Shown: positions 16,701-25,461, counted from the first letter of the stretch. The stretch: 59,062 nucleotides of DNA from Bacteroidales bacterium (GCA_017548545.1 JAFYZW010000126.1:1-59062), one strand, 5' to 3'. Made by a program: numbers and translations. The notes: generated from the letters alone by a model not told the origin.

Positions 16701-16985
16701 CTGGGGACGAGCTGCCTGCTCTTGGGTGATGTAGCCCACGAACGAGAACACGAGGGTGGCATTACTTGGAACATTGGGAATTGAGAAGTTGCCGTCAAGA
16801 TCGGTCACCGTACCTGTCGAGGTACCTTTCACCACGACGCTGGCACCGAGGATGGGTTCACCCATCTCATCTACAACGACGCCGTTCACAGCCATCTGCT
16901 GGGCCCAGGCCCCCCAGGGTGTGAACAGGAATAATGCAAGGAGCAATATAGCCCTTGTCATCCACTTGTCAGAAGATTTTCTCAT
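13761..16985 (-). CDS. susC-like: SusC/RagA-family TonB-dependent outer membrane transporter
   Basis: 1074 residues with a signal peptide (LLLALFLFTPWGAWAQ). It has a carboxypeptidase-regulatory-like N-terminal domain (about 32-108: VNGVVVDEMGEPILGASVVVKG...DGNFSI), the SusC-type junction LLEDVVVVGYG followed by the plug (about 115-235, with RVRGTG and PLYIVDGMP, ending KKGKKGK), and a 22-strand-type beta barrel ending in Phe (VGFNISF). It takes up glycan fragments captured with SusD, powered by TonB. It is the first gene of the PUL, with its own promoter and a leader of about 95 nt. No N-terminal STN signalling domain is present, so regulation is through the neighbouring TPR/HTH protein rather than a sigma/anti-sigma pair (inference). 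Confidence 0.96.
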   Translation of the reverse strand: MRKSSDKWMTRAILLLALFLFTPWGAWAQQMAVNGVVVDEMGEPILGASVVVKGTSTGTVTDLDGNFSIPNVPSNATLVFSFVGYITQEQAARPQMNIVLAEDNKLLEDVVVVGYGVQKKSVVTAAIAKVSSDDLLNKTPIRMDNALKGLAAGVNVTANSGQPGEASRVRVRGTGTINDSDPLYIVDGMPIEGGLDFVNPNDIESIEVLKDAASGAIYGARAANGVILVTTKKGKKGKAQINYNASWGWQTAWKHRDVANATEYAVLQNEKYINAGQDAPYADPYHLTDAMGNAIPVNGGTDWQELVFNDNAPIVNHDISVSGASDMMNYYLSIGYFSQEGIVGGNYGQSNYNRLTIRSNNNYTLLDATKERTFLNKLDLSVNLSYMRTHSTGIATNSEFGSVLGSALYMSPILTPTVSGGYAEQMKATYADYDLPTDAAGNVYTIASYGGAYQEMNNPLAMLDCINPSKNWSHKFVPHFNVSLGLWDNLKYSFSYSTDLSFWGYDGAVKSLYYLSGNNKQEHTSASQFSAKSTTWQLENVLSYDKTIGLHSFNIVLGQSAFKSKGDEIGGSRWNLVNINKPSINYSTGNIEFSSDADGNITGATVQYSVWGGPYTSHTVSSLFARGSYNYDERYMLQFTVRRDGSSRFGSNNKYGVFPSFSLGWNFVREPFFNFPAWLSIGKLRYSWGKNGNDNIGDFTYTTLTSMGNNVLFGRMATKQNGSKANRIANPDLKWEESEQHDFGIDLGFMRDALTLSVDYFIKKTNGMIITMPIPSYVGETKPLGNVGDMENKGVEVELGWKGHVRDFHYSLKGNVSYLKNKLINLGNTEGFLNFDGIQGISGGGTRAENGQPFPFFYGYKTDGIFQNMDEVRAYTNASGELIQPKAVPGDVRFVDVNGDGSITTDDRTNIGNGTPDWTFGFNANADWKGFDFNIFLQGVQGADVFDATYRSDVYSGNYPKWMLNRWTGEGTSDKYPRLALSDETNWQVSDLYVCDGSYLRIKNMSLGYTLPAKLTRKAFVERLRVYGMVENLVTWTKYWGFDPEIASGGTSLGIDRGVYPQARTWTVGFNISF

Positions 16986-17085
16986 GCTAATGATGTTTTG
17001 ATTAATAATTATAATATGTGTAGAACATTGTTTTCGAAGAGAGTAATAAAAAGCAGGTATAAACCCTTTGTCGCTTTTGACGGTG

Positions 17086-17122
17086 CAAAGATAGGGCTTA
17101 TTTCATTTAGTTGTACATCAAA
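17086..17122 (-). promoter_or_regulatory. promoter of the susC operon
   Basis: Minus strand: TTTG (17119-17122), 25-nt spacer, TATCTTTG (17086-17093) followed by CACC. It drives the PUL with a leader of about 95 nt. The spacer is a little longer than the usual 19-23 nt, which would fit a promoter needing an activator (inference). The leader holds a weak stem (17049-17054 with 17073-17078) followed by Ts. Confidence 0.7.
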
Positions 17123-17210
17123 GTAATATATATCGGTAAACATCCTGATATATGATTCCTCTGTTTTTCAATGGATTATATTTTTGTATCGGTAAGTTTT
17201 GATTGCACTG

Positions 17211-18980
17211 TTAGGAATTGCTGAAACGGCCCAATTGGCGCACATAGTCGGCAAAATGCTCTTTAGGCACGATGGCCTTGTTGCGCGTCTTGAGGCGATT
17301 GTTATAAACGGTTTGAGGTGAGACGTGGAGGAACTCGGCGATCTTGACACTGTCGGTGATGCCCAGTCGGACGAGGGCATAGATGCGCAGATCGGTGTTG
17401 AGCAATTCGCCCTTACGGGGCTCGATGCGTTCCTCGGGTTGCAACAGGTTGTTGAAGTCGGTGATAAAGTCGGGGTAGATATGCAGGAAGATGGCGTCGA
17501 AGTTCTGATAGAACTCCTTCAGCTCGTCCTGCACGAGATTGGTCTTCTCGGTCATCTGGAGCACCTCGTCGTAGAGCTTCACCTTGGTCTTGCGGTTGAT
17601 GTTCTTGCGGTATTCGTCCATCTTGCTGATGTAGTTGGAGCAAAGCGAGAAGACATAACCGACATACTCCTCCTTGACATAGTTCGACTCCTGGAGTTCG
17701 CGGTTGACCTCGGCCTGCTGCTCCATGGCGGCCTGAAGCTTCCGGTTGGCTTCGACGAGCTCGGCATTGGCATGGGTTAGGGCTGCACGGTGGTGGCTGA
17801 GCTGCACGTTGGCCGATTCGAGCTGGCTACGGCTCTGGGTGAGCTTACGACGCTGACGCCAACCAATGATGACGGCCACGAGAAGGATGACGAAGAGGAT
17901 GGCCAAAATCCAGGTGATGGCCTGCTGACGACGCTGCTGTTCGGCCACTCGCTCACGATAGCTGGCCAGGATGTCGTCCATCACACGAGCGATGCTAACC
18001 GTGCGCACCAGGTTGTTGTAGATGCGCGACGTTTCGAGACATACATTGATATATGTATATGCGCGTGACAGATCGACGGCACTTTGGTCCTTTGACTCGA
18101 ACAGGCCATGACCACGCCGCGAATCGCGCTGTGAGATGTCGTAAAGGACTGAGGAGAGTTCCTCGAGAGAAGCGATATCCTGGTTGGCGGCACGGAGGTC
18201 GGCAATACCCGAACGCGCCATGTACTGCAGATAAAGGTCCTCGTCACCCTGCTCCTGATACATGCGGGCCAAACAATAGGCCAACATCGCATCGTGACGG
18301 GTGGTGAGCGACAGGGTATCGACGACGGGGCGAAGAGCCAAGATGGCCTCATGACCATTGCCCACACTGTAGGCACGCCACGACTGCCACCAGAGGTAAT
18401 TGTCGTCGGTGGGTTCCATAATCTGATAGATGGAATCGGTGTAGGTCCACGCCTGTTGCTGGTAGGCCTCCTTCATGGGTTCGGACCAAGAGTACTGGGC
18501 AAGGTGCGAATAGAGATATTCCTGCTGGGCATAGTAGTCGAGCCGGAGATGACGGTCCAGCAGACTCGGTTTCAGTCCCTCCAAAGCATTGGTTGCCTCG
18601 AGCAACTGGCCTGTGGAAGCCAAGATAAAACTACGTTGTATCTGCCACTCGGCCATGCCATGGGCATCGCGGCGCTGGCTGGCAATCTGCAGGTTGGCAT
18701 CGACCAGACTCATGGCCAACTCGCTGTCGAAGGTGAAGCATTCGTCATAGATGGTACGGTTGAGCTGATATAGTTCCTCGACATCACTCATGCCACGCTG
18801 CATGGTCTGCATCTGCTGCAGACGATGGCGCTTCTGCTCGTTGATATGCTCACGCTGCTGCACGACGGAGTCCAAGCGCTGGAGCCAACGTTCCGACTCA
18901 GCGTTATACGCGTTTACTCTGGCAGTCGCAAGCGAAATGGCGAGTAATATTAATAAAAAGATGTGCCCCTGGTGCTTCAT
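17211..18980 (-). CDS. membrane-anchored TPR/HTH regulator (DUF6377-like)
   Basis: 589 residues from ATG 18980, which starts a signal/anchor (MKHQGHIFLLILLAISLATA); an in-frame start at 19040 is rejected because the promoter -7 box lies within it. Residues 30-335 are helical, TPR-like and periplasmic; a transmembrane helix lies near 340-360 (WILAILFVILLVAVIIGW); a coiled coil follows to about 430; and the C-terminus has a LuxR-like HTH (ALVRLGITDSVKIAEFLHVS then QTVYNNRLKTRNKA). The order matches the DUF6377 family of Bacteroidota PUL regulators. It lies upstream of susC on the same strand, so it probably senses PUL products in the periplasm and acts on the susC promoter directly. There is no kinase or receiver domain, unlike hybrid two-component PUL regulators. 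Confidence 0.85.
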   Translation of the reverse strand: MKHQGHIFLLILLAISLATARVNAYNAESERWLQRLDSVVQQREHINEQKRHRLQQMQTMQRGMSDVEELYQLNRTIYDECFTFDSELAMSLVDANLQIASQRRDAHGMAEWQIQRSFILASTGQLLEATNALEGLKPSLLDRHLRLDYYAQQEYLYSHLAQYSWSEPMKEAYQQQAWTYTDSIYQIMEPTDDNYLWWQSWRAYSVGNGHEAILALRPVVDTLSLTTRHDAMLAYCLARMYQEQGDEDLYLQYMARSGIADLRAANQDIASLEELSSVLYDISQRDSRRGHGLFESKDQSAVDLSRAYTYINVCLETSRIYNNLVRTVSIARVMDDILASYRERVAEQQRRQQAITWILAILFVILLVAVIIGWRQRRKLTQSRSQLESANVQLSHHRAALTHANAELVEANRKLQAAMEQQAEVNRELQESNYVKEEYVGYVFSLCSNYISKMDEYRKNINRKTKVKLYDEVLQMTEKTNLVQDELKEFYQNFDAIFLHIYPDFITDFNNLLQPEERIEPRKGELLNTDLRIYALVRLGITDSVKIAEFLHVSPQTVYNNRLKTRNKAIVPKEHFADYVRQLGRFSNS

Positions 18981-19009
18981 TAGTGTGTCATAGTATTCAT
19001 TAGACGCTG

Positions 19010-19041
19010 CGAAGATACGAACAATTTTCGAGTCGGCCAAA
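19010..19041 (-). promoter_or_regulatory. promoter of the PUL regulator gene
   Basis: Minus strand: TTTG (19038-19041), 20-nt spacer, TATCTTCG (19010-19017), one mismatch to TAnnTTTG. It leaves a short leader of about 25-30 nt before ATG 18980 and supports that start. Confidence 0.6.
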
Positions 19042-19218
19042 TTTTCGGCTCATTTTTTGTAATTTTTGGGAAACATGCAGGTCAAAAACAGTAATAAATC
19101 GTATCATTTTTGAGTAAGGTAAAACTTATTTTTTGTTAATTTTTTGACATGTAAGCGGCATGTTTTGCGCCAAATCGGAAAATAAATGATAAATCTTTCC
19201 CATTTTCTCGACAACGAA

Positions 19219-19249
19219 TTGCAAAAATCATTAAATATTCTTATATTTG
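19219..19249 (+). promoter_or_regulatory. promoter of the acyl-CoA synthetase gene
   Basis: TTG (19219-19221), 20-nt spacer, TATATTTG (19242-19249) followed by CACC. The TTG codon at 19247 in frame with the gene is inside this box, so it cannot be the start. Confidence 0.65.
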
Positions 19250-19285
19250 CACCTTGGAAATTTAATTCCAGCCAAACTAAAAAAA

Positions 19286-20953
19286 ATGATTGAACGGTTT
19301 CTGAATCAGACGGAGTTTTCGAGTTACGAAGACTTCATGCAACACTACAAGCTTATCGTTCCGGAGCATTTCAACTTCGGTTATGACGTTGTCGATGCCT
19401 ACGCAGAGGAGCAACCCGAGAAAGATGCCATCCTATGGACCAATGACCAAGGCGAGGTGAAGCATCTGAACTACCGAGACTACAAGAGACTCTCGGACAA
19501 GACGGCAAGTTACCTGCTGACTCTCGGCATACGTCGTGGCGACACCGTTATGCTCATCCTGAAGCGCCGTCTGGCGTGGTGGATTACAATGGTAGCACTG
19601 CATAAGATTGGAGCCGTGGCCATCCCTGCCACCCACCTTTTGACCGACAAGGACATCATCTATCGCTGCCATGAGGCCAACATCAAGGCCATCATTGCCG
19701 TGGGCGATTTCGACATCCTACGCAATGTGATTGGCGCACGTGCGTTCTGTTCGTCACTCGAACATTGTATCTCGATAGGGCCGAGAGTACCGCGAGGATG
19801 GGATAATTTCTGGAAAGGCCTGTTCGATGCCCCCGACTTCGTGAGCCAAAAGGGACAGAACCTGGCCACCGACAATTTCCTGATGTACTTCACCAGCGGC
19901 ACGTCGGGCGAGCCGAAGATGGTAATGCATGACTACACCTATCCCCTAGCCCATATTCTTACGGCCAAATACTGGCACAACGTACACGAGGGTAGTCTGC
20001 ATCTTACCCTCGCCGACACAGGATGGGGCAAGGCCGTGTGGGGCAAGTTCTACGGCCAGATGATTTCGGGTGCCACCGTCTTTGTGTACGACTTCGAAGG
20101 GCATTTCGAACCTGCCAACCTTTTGAAGATGATGCAGGACTTCCATGTCACCTCGTTCTGCGCACCGCCTACGGTTTATCGTTTCCTGATTCGCGAAGAC
20201 CTCTCGCGCTTTGACCTCAGTTCCCTCGAATACTGCACTACAGCTGGCGAAGCCCTCAACCCCAATGTTTTTCTGGAATGGAAGGAGAAGACGGGCATCA
20301 TGATTTGCGAAAGCTATGGACAGACCGAGACGACACTCGTGCTGGGCACTTATCCCTATGTGAAGCCTGTGCCAGGATCGATGGGTGTGCCCAATCCGCA
20401 ATTCAAGGTTGATGTGCTCGACAGCGAAGGCAACAGGTGCAAACCCATGGAGCACGGACAACTTGTGATACGCACGGACGATGGCAAGCCCTACGGCCTC
20501 TTCAAGGAGTATTACCTCAATCCCGCACTAACGCAGAAAGCGTATAATAATAACATCTATTACACGGGAGATGTGGTCTATTACGACGAGAAAGGTTATT
20601 ACTGGTTCGTGTCGCGTGCCGACGACGTGATCAAGAGCTCGGGATACCGCATCGGTCCCTTTGAGGTCGAGTCGGCCCTGATGACGCACAAGGCCGTGGT
20701 GGAATGTGCCATCACAGGCGTGCCCGACGACATCAGAGGCATGGTGGTAAAGGCTACCATCGTCCTGGCAGCAGAATTTAAACAAAAAGCCGGTCCACGA
20801 CTGGTGAAGGAGCTACAGGACCATGTGAAGCATGAGACAGCTCCCTACAAGTACCCACGTGTCATCGAGTTTGTGGACGAACTGCCCAAGACCATCAGCG
20901 GAAAGATCCGTCGCGTAGAGATTCGCGAGCATGATTGTCTTCCGAAGGGTTAG
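19286..20953 (+). CDS. AMP-forming acyl-CoA synthetase
   Basis: 555 residues from ATG 19286. It belongs to the ANL superfamily: phosphate-binding YFTSGTSGEPKM (near residue 215), ESYGQTETT motif (near 345), YYTGDVVYYDEKGYYWF and SRADDVIKSSGYRIGPFEVE (hinge, near 445-470), and PKTISGKIRRVEIR with the catalytic Lys near the C-terminus. The overall sequence is closest to medium-chain acyl-CoA/acetyl-CoA-type synthetases that activate free carboxylates with ATP and CoA. The exact acid cannot be read from the sequence. It is cytoplasmic, has its own promoter and terminator, and is probably monocistronic. Confidence 0.9.
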   Translation: MIERFLNQTEFSSYEDFMQHYKLIVPEHFNFGYDVVDAYAEEQPEKDAILWTNDQGEVKHLNYRDYKRLSDKTASYLLTLGIRRGDTVMLILKRRLAWWITMVALHKIGAVAIPATHLLTDKDIIYRCHEANIKAIIAVGDFDILRNVIGARAFCSSLEHCISIGPRVPRGWDNFWKGLFDAPDFVSQKGQNLATDNFLMYFTSGTSGEPKMVMHDYTYPLAHILTAKYWHNVHEGSLHLTLADTGWGKAVWGKFYGQMISGATVFVYDFEGHFEPANLLKMMQDFHVTSFCAPPTVYRFLIREDLSRFDLSSLEYCTTAGEALNPNVFLEWKEKTGIMICESYGQTETTLVLGTYPYVKPVPGSMGVPNPQFKVDVLDSEGNRCKPMEHGQLVIRTDDGKPYGLFKEYYLNPALTQKAYNNNIYYTGDVVYYDEKGYYWFVSRADDVIKSSGYRIGPFEVESALMTHKAVVECAITGVPDDIRGMVVKATIVLAAEFKQKAGPRLVKELQDHVKHETAPYKYPRVIEFVDELPKTISGKIRRVEIREHDCLPKG

Positions 20954-21017
20954 GAGCGCGGACAGAGGGAGAAGCGTTTTTTTGACGTGCTAAGATAGCG
21001 ATTTTTGAACAAATATA

Positions 21018-21055
21018 AGAATTTAGGTCAGTTTTTTGACCTAAATTCTGTTTTT
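21018..21055 (+). terminator. terminator of the acyl-CoA synthetase gene
   Basis: A perfect 13-bp inverted repeat (arms 21018-21030 and 21037-21049, loop of six bases) followed by GTTTTT. It stands 65 nt after the stop and before the fumarase promoter. Confidence 0.85.
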
Positions 21056-21081
21056 AAAATGAGGTTTCGAAAAATTATTTG

Positions 21082-21089
21082 TATATTTG
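21082..21089 (+). promoter_or_regulatory. -7 box of the fumarase promoter
   Basis: TATATTTG at 21082-21089 followed by CACA, 53 nt before the fumarase ATG. A good -33 TTTG is not seen at the normal distance. Confidence 0.5.
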
Positions 21090-21141
21090 CACATCATTAT
21101 AATCCAAATACCATCACTCATCTATTTTAATTGTAAAAGTT

Positions 21142-22791
21142 ATGGCAAACGTTCCTTTTAAGTATGCGCCTATGTTCCAGATGGGCGAAGACAAGACCGA
21201 ATACCGCCTCCTCACCAAGGAGGGTGTAACCGTGAGCACTTTCGAAGGCCATGAAATCGTCAAAGTATCGAAGGAAGCCTTGACTCTGCTTGCTCAGCAG
21301 GCATTCCACGATGTGGAGTTCATGCTACGCCGCGAGCACAACCTGCAGGTTGCCAAGATCCTTCAGGATCCCGAAGCTTCAGAGAACGACAAGTATGTGG
21401 CACTGCAGTTCCTCCGCAATGCCGAGACCTCGGTCAAGGGCATTCTCCCCTTCTGCCAGGATACCGGCACCGCCATCATCCATGGCGAAAAAGGCCAGCA
21501 AGTATGGACCGGATTCGAAGATGAAGAGGCATTGAGTCTTGGTGTATATAACACCTATACTGAGGACAACCTGCGCTATTCGCAGAACGCTCCGCTGAAC
21601 ATGTATGACGAAGTCAACACCCGCTGCAACCTGCCTGCACAGATCGATATTGAAGCTGTAGAGGGCGCCGAGTACCGTTTCGTCATGGTAGCCAAGGGTG
21701 GCGGCTCGGCCAACAAGACCTACTTCTACCCCATGACCAAGGCTACTATCCAGAATGAAGGCACATTGTTGCCATTCCTCGTTGAGGAGATGAAGCACCT
21801 GGGCACTGCAGCCTGTCCTCCTTATCATATCGCATTTGTCATCGGTGGCACTTCGGCCGAGAAGAACCTCTTGACCGTGAAGCTAGCTTCGATCAAATAT
21901 TATGACAACCTGCCCACGACAGGCGATGCTACAGGACGTGCATTCCGCGACATCGACCTCGAGCAGAAGTTGCTCAAGGAAGCCTTCAAGATCGGACTGG
22001 GCGCACAGTTTGGCGGCAAGTATCTGGCACACGACATCCGCGTAATACGTCTGCCACGCCATGGCGCCAGCTGCCCCATCGGTATGGGCGTAAGCTGCTC
22101 GGCCGACCGCAACATCAAGGCCAAGATCAACAAGGACGGCATTTGGCTTGAGAAGATGGATGACAATCCGGCAGAACTCATTCCGGAAGAATACCGCAAC
22201 CCAGGCGAAGGCGGCAAGGGTATTGAGATTGACCTCGATAAGGGCATTGATGCTGTGCGTGCCGAACTCACCAAGTATCCCGTTTCAACCCGTGTGAACC
22301 TCAAGGGCACCATCATCGTAGCCCGCGACATCGCACATGCCAAGCTGAAAGCACGCCTCGATGCAGGTGAGGGCATTCCGCAGTACTTCAAGGATCACCC
22401 CATCCTCTATGCAGGACCCGCAAAGACACCCGCAGGCTATCCTTGTGGCTCTATGGGCCCGACAACGGCCAACCGCATGGATCCCTACGTAGATGAGTTC
22501 CAAGCCAATGGTGCTTCGCTCGTGATGATTGCCAAGGGCAACCGCACGCAGCAAGTTACCGATGCCTGCAAGAAGCACGGAGGCTTCTATCTGGGCACCA
22601 TCGGCGGCGTAGCTGCCGTACTGTCGCAGAGCAGCATCAAGTCGATCGAATGTGTAGAGTACCCAGAGCTCGGTATGGAGGCCATCTGGAAGATCACCGT
22701 CGAAGACTTCCCCGCATTCATCCTCGTAGACGACAAGGGCAACGACTTCTTCAAGCAGCTGAAGCCCTGTGCAGGATGCACGATCATGTAA
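21142..22791 (+). CDS. fum: class I (Fe-S) fumarate hydratase
   Basis: 549 residues, the length of single-chain class I fumarases (FumA/FumB type). It has the [11 protein letters not shown] motif (C105, first cluster ligand), [18 protein letters not shown], the beta-domain [16 protein letters not shown], a GPTTANRMD motif, and C-terminal [24 protein letters not shown]. It interconverts fumarate and malate using an oxygen-sensitive 4Fe-4S cluster, as expected in an anaerobe that reduces malate to succinate. It has its own promoter and terminator. Whether the family letter is A or B is not meaningful here. Confidence 0.95.
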   Translation: MANVPFKYAPMFQMGEDKTEYRLLTKEGVTVSTFEGHEIVKVSKEALTLLAQQAFHDVEFMLRREHNLQVAKILQDPEASENDKYVALQFLRNAETSVKGILPFCQDTGTAIIHGEKGQQVWTGFEDEEALSLGVYNTYTEDNLRYSQNAPLNMYDEVNTRCNLPAQIDIEAVEGAEYRFVMVAKGGGSANKTYFYPMTKATIQNEGTLLPFLVEEMKHLGTAACPPYHIAFVIGGTSAEKNLLTVKLASIKYYDNLPTTGDATGRAFRDIDLEQKLLKEAFKIGLGAQFGGKYLAHDIRVIRLPRHGASCPIGMGVSCSADRNIKAKINKDGIWLEKMDDNPAELIPEEYRNPGEGGKGIEIDLDKGIDAVRAELTKYPVSTRVNLKGTIIVARDIAHAKLKARLDAGEGIPQYFKDHPILYAGPAKTPAGYPCGSMGPTTANRMDPYVDEFQANGASLVMIAKGNRTQQVTDACKKHGGFYLGTIGGVAAVLSQSSIKSIECVEYPELGMEAIWKITVEDFPAFILVDDKGNDFFKQLKPCAGCTIM

Positions 22792-22816
22792 GACGGAACC
22801 CCTCATTGGCAAAGAT

Positions 22817-22851
22817 TAGCCCCGCGCCAGTTGGTGCGGGGCTATTTCTTT
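22817..22851 (+). terminator. terminator of the fumarase gene
   Basis: GC-rich 12-bp stem (22817-22828 with 22833-22844, loop AGTT, one G-T pair) followed by TTTCTTT. Confidence 0.85.
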
Positions 22852-22869
22852 GGAGCCATGCATGGCTCC
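22852..22869. repeat. perfect 18-bp palindrome
   Basis: GGAGCCATGCATGGCTCC reads the same on both strands. It lies between the fumarase terminator and the GH2 stop, 21 nt past that stop on the minus strand. It could form a short hairpin at the end of the GH2 message or be a protein site; no U-run directly follows. Confidence 0.6.
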
Positions 22870-22890
22870 GACATGGACACAGAGAGGGCA

Positions 22891-25389
22891 CTATTTCTGG
22901 GTCGTGAGCTTGAGCTGGACGGGTTTCATGCCTGGGCATGTGATCTTGACGGTGACGGGACCAGCAGAGCGTGTAGAACGCAATATGCCGAGCATAAAGC
23001 CCGACTTGAGCGGCTTGCTGGTAATGTCGGAGGTGAAGAGCAGGTCGGTGTAGTGATCGACATTGTCGAGACAATAAAGCGATGCAGCACCATTGACCTC
23101 AAAGGTCACGTTTCCGGTAGCATCGAAGACTCGACGACCTTTGCTATCGACAGCCCACACCTTGATGTACTGCAAATCCATGCCGTCGGCCTTCCAGGCA
23201 TTGGGAGTCTCGGCCTCGGCACGAAGCGCCACAGCACGACCTGTCGTTTCGATCTGATGACGGGAAACTTCCTTGCCATCGTTGTAACCAACAGCCACCA
23301 ACTTGCCTTTAGCAAAAGTTACATCGGGCCACTGGATGATATGTTTCTTGGAGTTAGGCATTCCCACATCGTACTTGTCAAGACCCTCGTTGCTCGTCCA
23401 AAGGTTGTTCTGCTTACGACCCAGGCTCTTGCCATTGAGCAGAAGCTCCACCTCCTCACAGTTGCTGAAGGTGTAGATGGTCTGCGTAGAGCCTACGGCC
23501 TTGTTCCAGTTCTCGTCGAGACGCAGACTGCCAACCTGAACATCATTCCAGTTGACACTTTCGCCTTCGCCAGCATTGACGGCAATGCGAACAAGTGGCT
23601 CATCGGGAACAAATGCACTCTTTATGAGATAGGCGGTGGGATAAGGATTCAGTGCCGTGTCGAAGAAAGAGTAATTCCAACCCTTCTTAGGCCACTTGTT
23701 GGATTCGCCCCAATACTCGACGGCACCCCAATAGGCAAGGCCGACCATCTTGTCGCGATCCATGTTGAAGAATCCCCAAAGGAACTGTGAGGTCTGACAT
23801 TCGCTCTGGAAGAGTATCATGTCGGGGTTATGTTGGAGGTACTCGTTATAGCAGTTGCTCTGGTAGTTGAAGGAAGAGATCTCGGTGATCTGGGCCAGCT
23901 CAGGGGCGACACAATGCTCCATGTCGCTTCCGTCAGGTTCCTTGCGAAGACCGCCGGCACGAGAAGGGAACATGGCGACCGTGGTAAGACGCGTATCGTC
24001 CCAACGCTTCAAGTAGTCATTGAAAATGCGATAGGTGGTGACACCCCAGTCGTTGGTATTGAAACCCGACCAATCGTTGCGCGTCTGCAGCTCATTGCCA
24101 AGACTCCATAGAATCACCGATGGACAGTTACGGTCACGCTTGACCCACTCAGGGATGAGCTGGTGCCATACGCTGGTGAAAGGCTTACGGCCTCCCCAAT
24201 AATCATTGTCGCTCCACTTGTCGATAAGTTCATCGACGACAAGCATGCCTACCCTATCGGCAATACGTGTGAACGACTCACTGTAGGGGTTGTGCGAACA
24301 ACGGATGCAGTTATAGCCAAAAGCCTTGGCCTGCAGCATCAGTCGCTCGATACCACGATCGAAGGAAGCTACGCCGAGGCCACCCATGTCGTGATGATTG
24401 GCCATGCCCTGGAGGAACACCTTGCGGCCATTGAGTTTGAAGCCAAAGTCCTTCGAGAACTCTATCTTGCGGATGCCAAACGTCTCGACAAGGCTGTCGG
24501 CCGTGACACCATCGGCTGTGACCACCACTTCAGCAGTATAGAGGTTCGGCGTGTCGAGGTCCCAGAGCTGTGGGGTAGCCAAGGTCACGGGGTCGAGCTT
24601 CACCTCGCTGCGCTGCTGATGCGTAAACAGGGGCATTTGGCCTTTTGTTTCGGCAACGACGTTACCCTGCGGATCTCGTAGGATAGCCTGGACACTGGCA
24701 TTATGCTTTTGCCAGCCATCCACCTCGACTTGCAGTTGCACTGTAGCAGTTTCGGGCGACACTTCAGGCGTAGTGATGTAAACGCCAAGACGGGCTATGT
24801 GTGTCGGATTCTTTACCTGAAGATATACATCGCGAAAGAGACCGCCACCCGTGTACCAACGGGACCCCTTCGAAGGTCCTGTGGAAGCATAGACAGCCAC
24901 CACATTGAGCGTGTCATAACGCAGATATCTTGTGATATCGGCCTCGAAGCCCACGTAGCCATATTCGGTCGAAGCCACCTTACGACCATTGATAAACACA
25001 TCTCCATAAAAGATCAATCCTCCAAAATCGAGGCTCACCTTGCGGTTCTTCCAAACCTCGTCAGCCTTGAAGGTCTTGCGATACCAGCCATCGCACATCG
25101 GCTTGAAGCCTCGTGCACCACCAGCACTCTCGTCCCACGGTTGTTCGAACTGGAAATCATGAGGCAGATTGACAGTCCTCCACGCAGAATCGTCGAAAGC
25201 GGGGTTCTCGGCACCCTCCTGCGTACCCAACTGGAACTTCCAGTCGAAGTTGAAGAGTTGATGCTGATAAGCTGCAAATGCAGAGACAGGGATATTGGCA
25301 ACGAGCTTTCGATCCTGCCTATCCACATATTGTGCTGAAAGGGCAATGACGGTAGCCGCAAAAGCCAGGGTGAGGAGTTGTTTCTTCAT
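22891..25389 (-). CDS. secreted GH2 beta-galactosidase-like enzyme
   Basis: 832 residues with a signal peptide (MKKQLLTLAFAATVIALSAQ). The order is that of GH2: sugar-binding jelly-roll (about 45-220, with NLPHDFQFEQPWDESAGG, DGWYRKTF and VFINGRKVAS), immunoglobulin-like domain (about 220-325), TIM barrel (about 325-620) with KVFLQGMANHHDMGGLG, NCIRCSHNP, and the acid/base in LWSLGNEL (Glu near 430), then DUF4982-like and C-terminal beta domains. The nucleophile is probably the Glu in ILFQSECQTS (near 528). It likely cleaves beta-galactosides (glucuronidase or mannosidase less likely) in the periplasm. No susCD or promoter box is adjacent; it follows ispG after a 72-nt spacer with repeats. 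Confidence 0.87.
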   Translation of the reverse strand: MKKQLLTLAFAATVIALSAQYVDRQDRKLVANIPVSAFAAYQHQLFNFDWKFQLGTQEGAENPAFDDSAWRTVNLPHDFQFEQPWDESAGGARGFKPMCDGWYRKTFKADEVWKNRKVSLDFGGLIFYGDVFINGRKVASTEYGYVGFEADITRYLRYDTLNVVAVYASTGPSKGSRWYTGGGLFRDVYLQVKNPTHIARLGVYITTPEVSPETATVQLQVEVDGWQKHNASVQAILRDPQGNVVAETKGQMPLFTHQQRSEVKLDPVTLATPQLWDLDTPNLYTAEVVVTADGVTADSLVETFGIRKIEFSKDFGFKLNGRKVFLQGMANHHDMGGLGVASFDRGIERLMLQAKAFGYNCIRCSHNPYSESFTRIADRVGMLVVDELIDKWSDNDYWGGRKPFTSVWHQLIPEWVKRDRNCPSVILWSLGNELQTRNDWSGFNTNDWGVTTYRIFNDYLKRWDDTRLTTVAMFPSRAGGLRKEPDGSDMEHCVAPELAQITEISSFNYQSNCYNEYLQHNPDMILFQSECQTSQFLWGFFNMDRDKMVGLAYWGAVEYWGESNKWPKKGWNYSFFDTALNPYPTAYLIKSAFVPDEPLVRIAVNAGEGESVNWNDVQVGSLRLDENWNKAVGSTQTIYTFSNCEEVELLLNGKSLGRKQNNLWTSNEGLDKYDVGMPNSKKHIIQWPDVTFAKGKLVAVGYNDGKEVSRHQIETTGRAVALRAEAETPNAWKADGMDLQYIKVWAVDSKGRRVFDATGNVTFEVNGAASLYCLDNVDHYTDLLFTSDITSKPLKSGFMLGILRSTRSAGPVTVKITCPGMKPVQLKLTTQK

Positions 25390-25412
25390 AGGAGATATTT
25401 TTTGGGGGTAGT

Positions 25413-25461
25413 GACTATAGTAGCTAACGTAACTATAGAGGCTATAGGGACTATAATAGTC
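25413..25461. repeat. ACTATAG-type iterated element between ispG and GH2
   Basis: The spacer repeats ACTATAG (25414-25420, 25432-25438), GCTATAG (25441-25447) and a near-palindrome GACTATAATAGTC (25449-25461) abutting the ispG stop codon. It resembles small iterated spacer repeats in Bacteroidota; no function is evident. Confidence 0.55.

Larger units (their letters stand above)
18981..19285. other. divergent control region between regulator and acyl-CoA synthetase
   Basis: This 305-nt spacer contains the minus-strand regulator promoter (19010-19041) and the plus-strand acyl-CoA synthetase promoter (19219-19249). Between them, 19042-19200 is AT-rich with several T/A runs; I see no gene or clear operator there. 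Confidence 0.6.

Noticed and set aside
15417..16784. 455-codon open frame on the plus strand opposite susC
   Set aside because: Shadow of susC; no similarity to any family and no start context.
19247..19285. TTG start adding 13 residues to the acyl-CoA synthetase
   Set aside because: It is inside the TATATTTG promoter box, so it would not be in the transcript.
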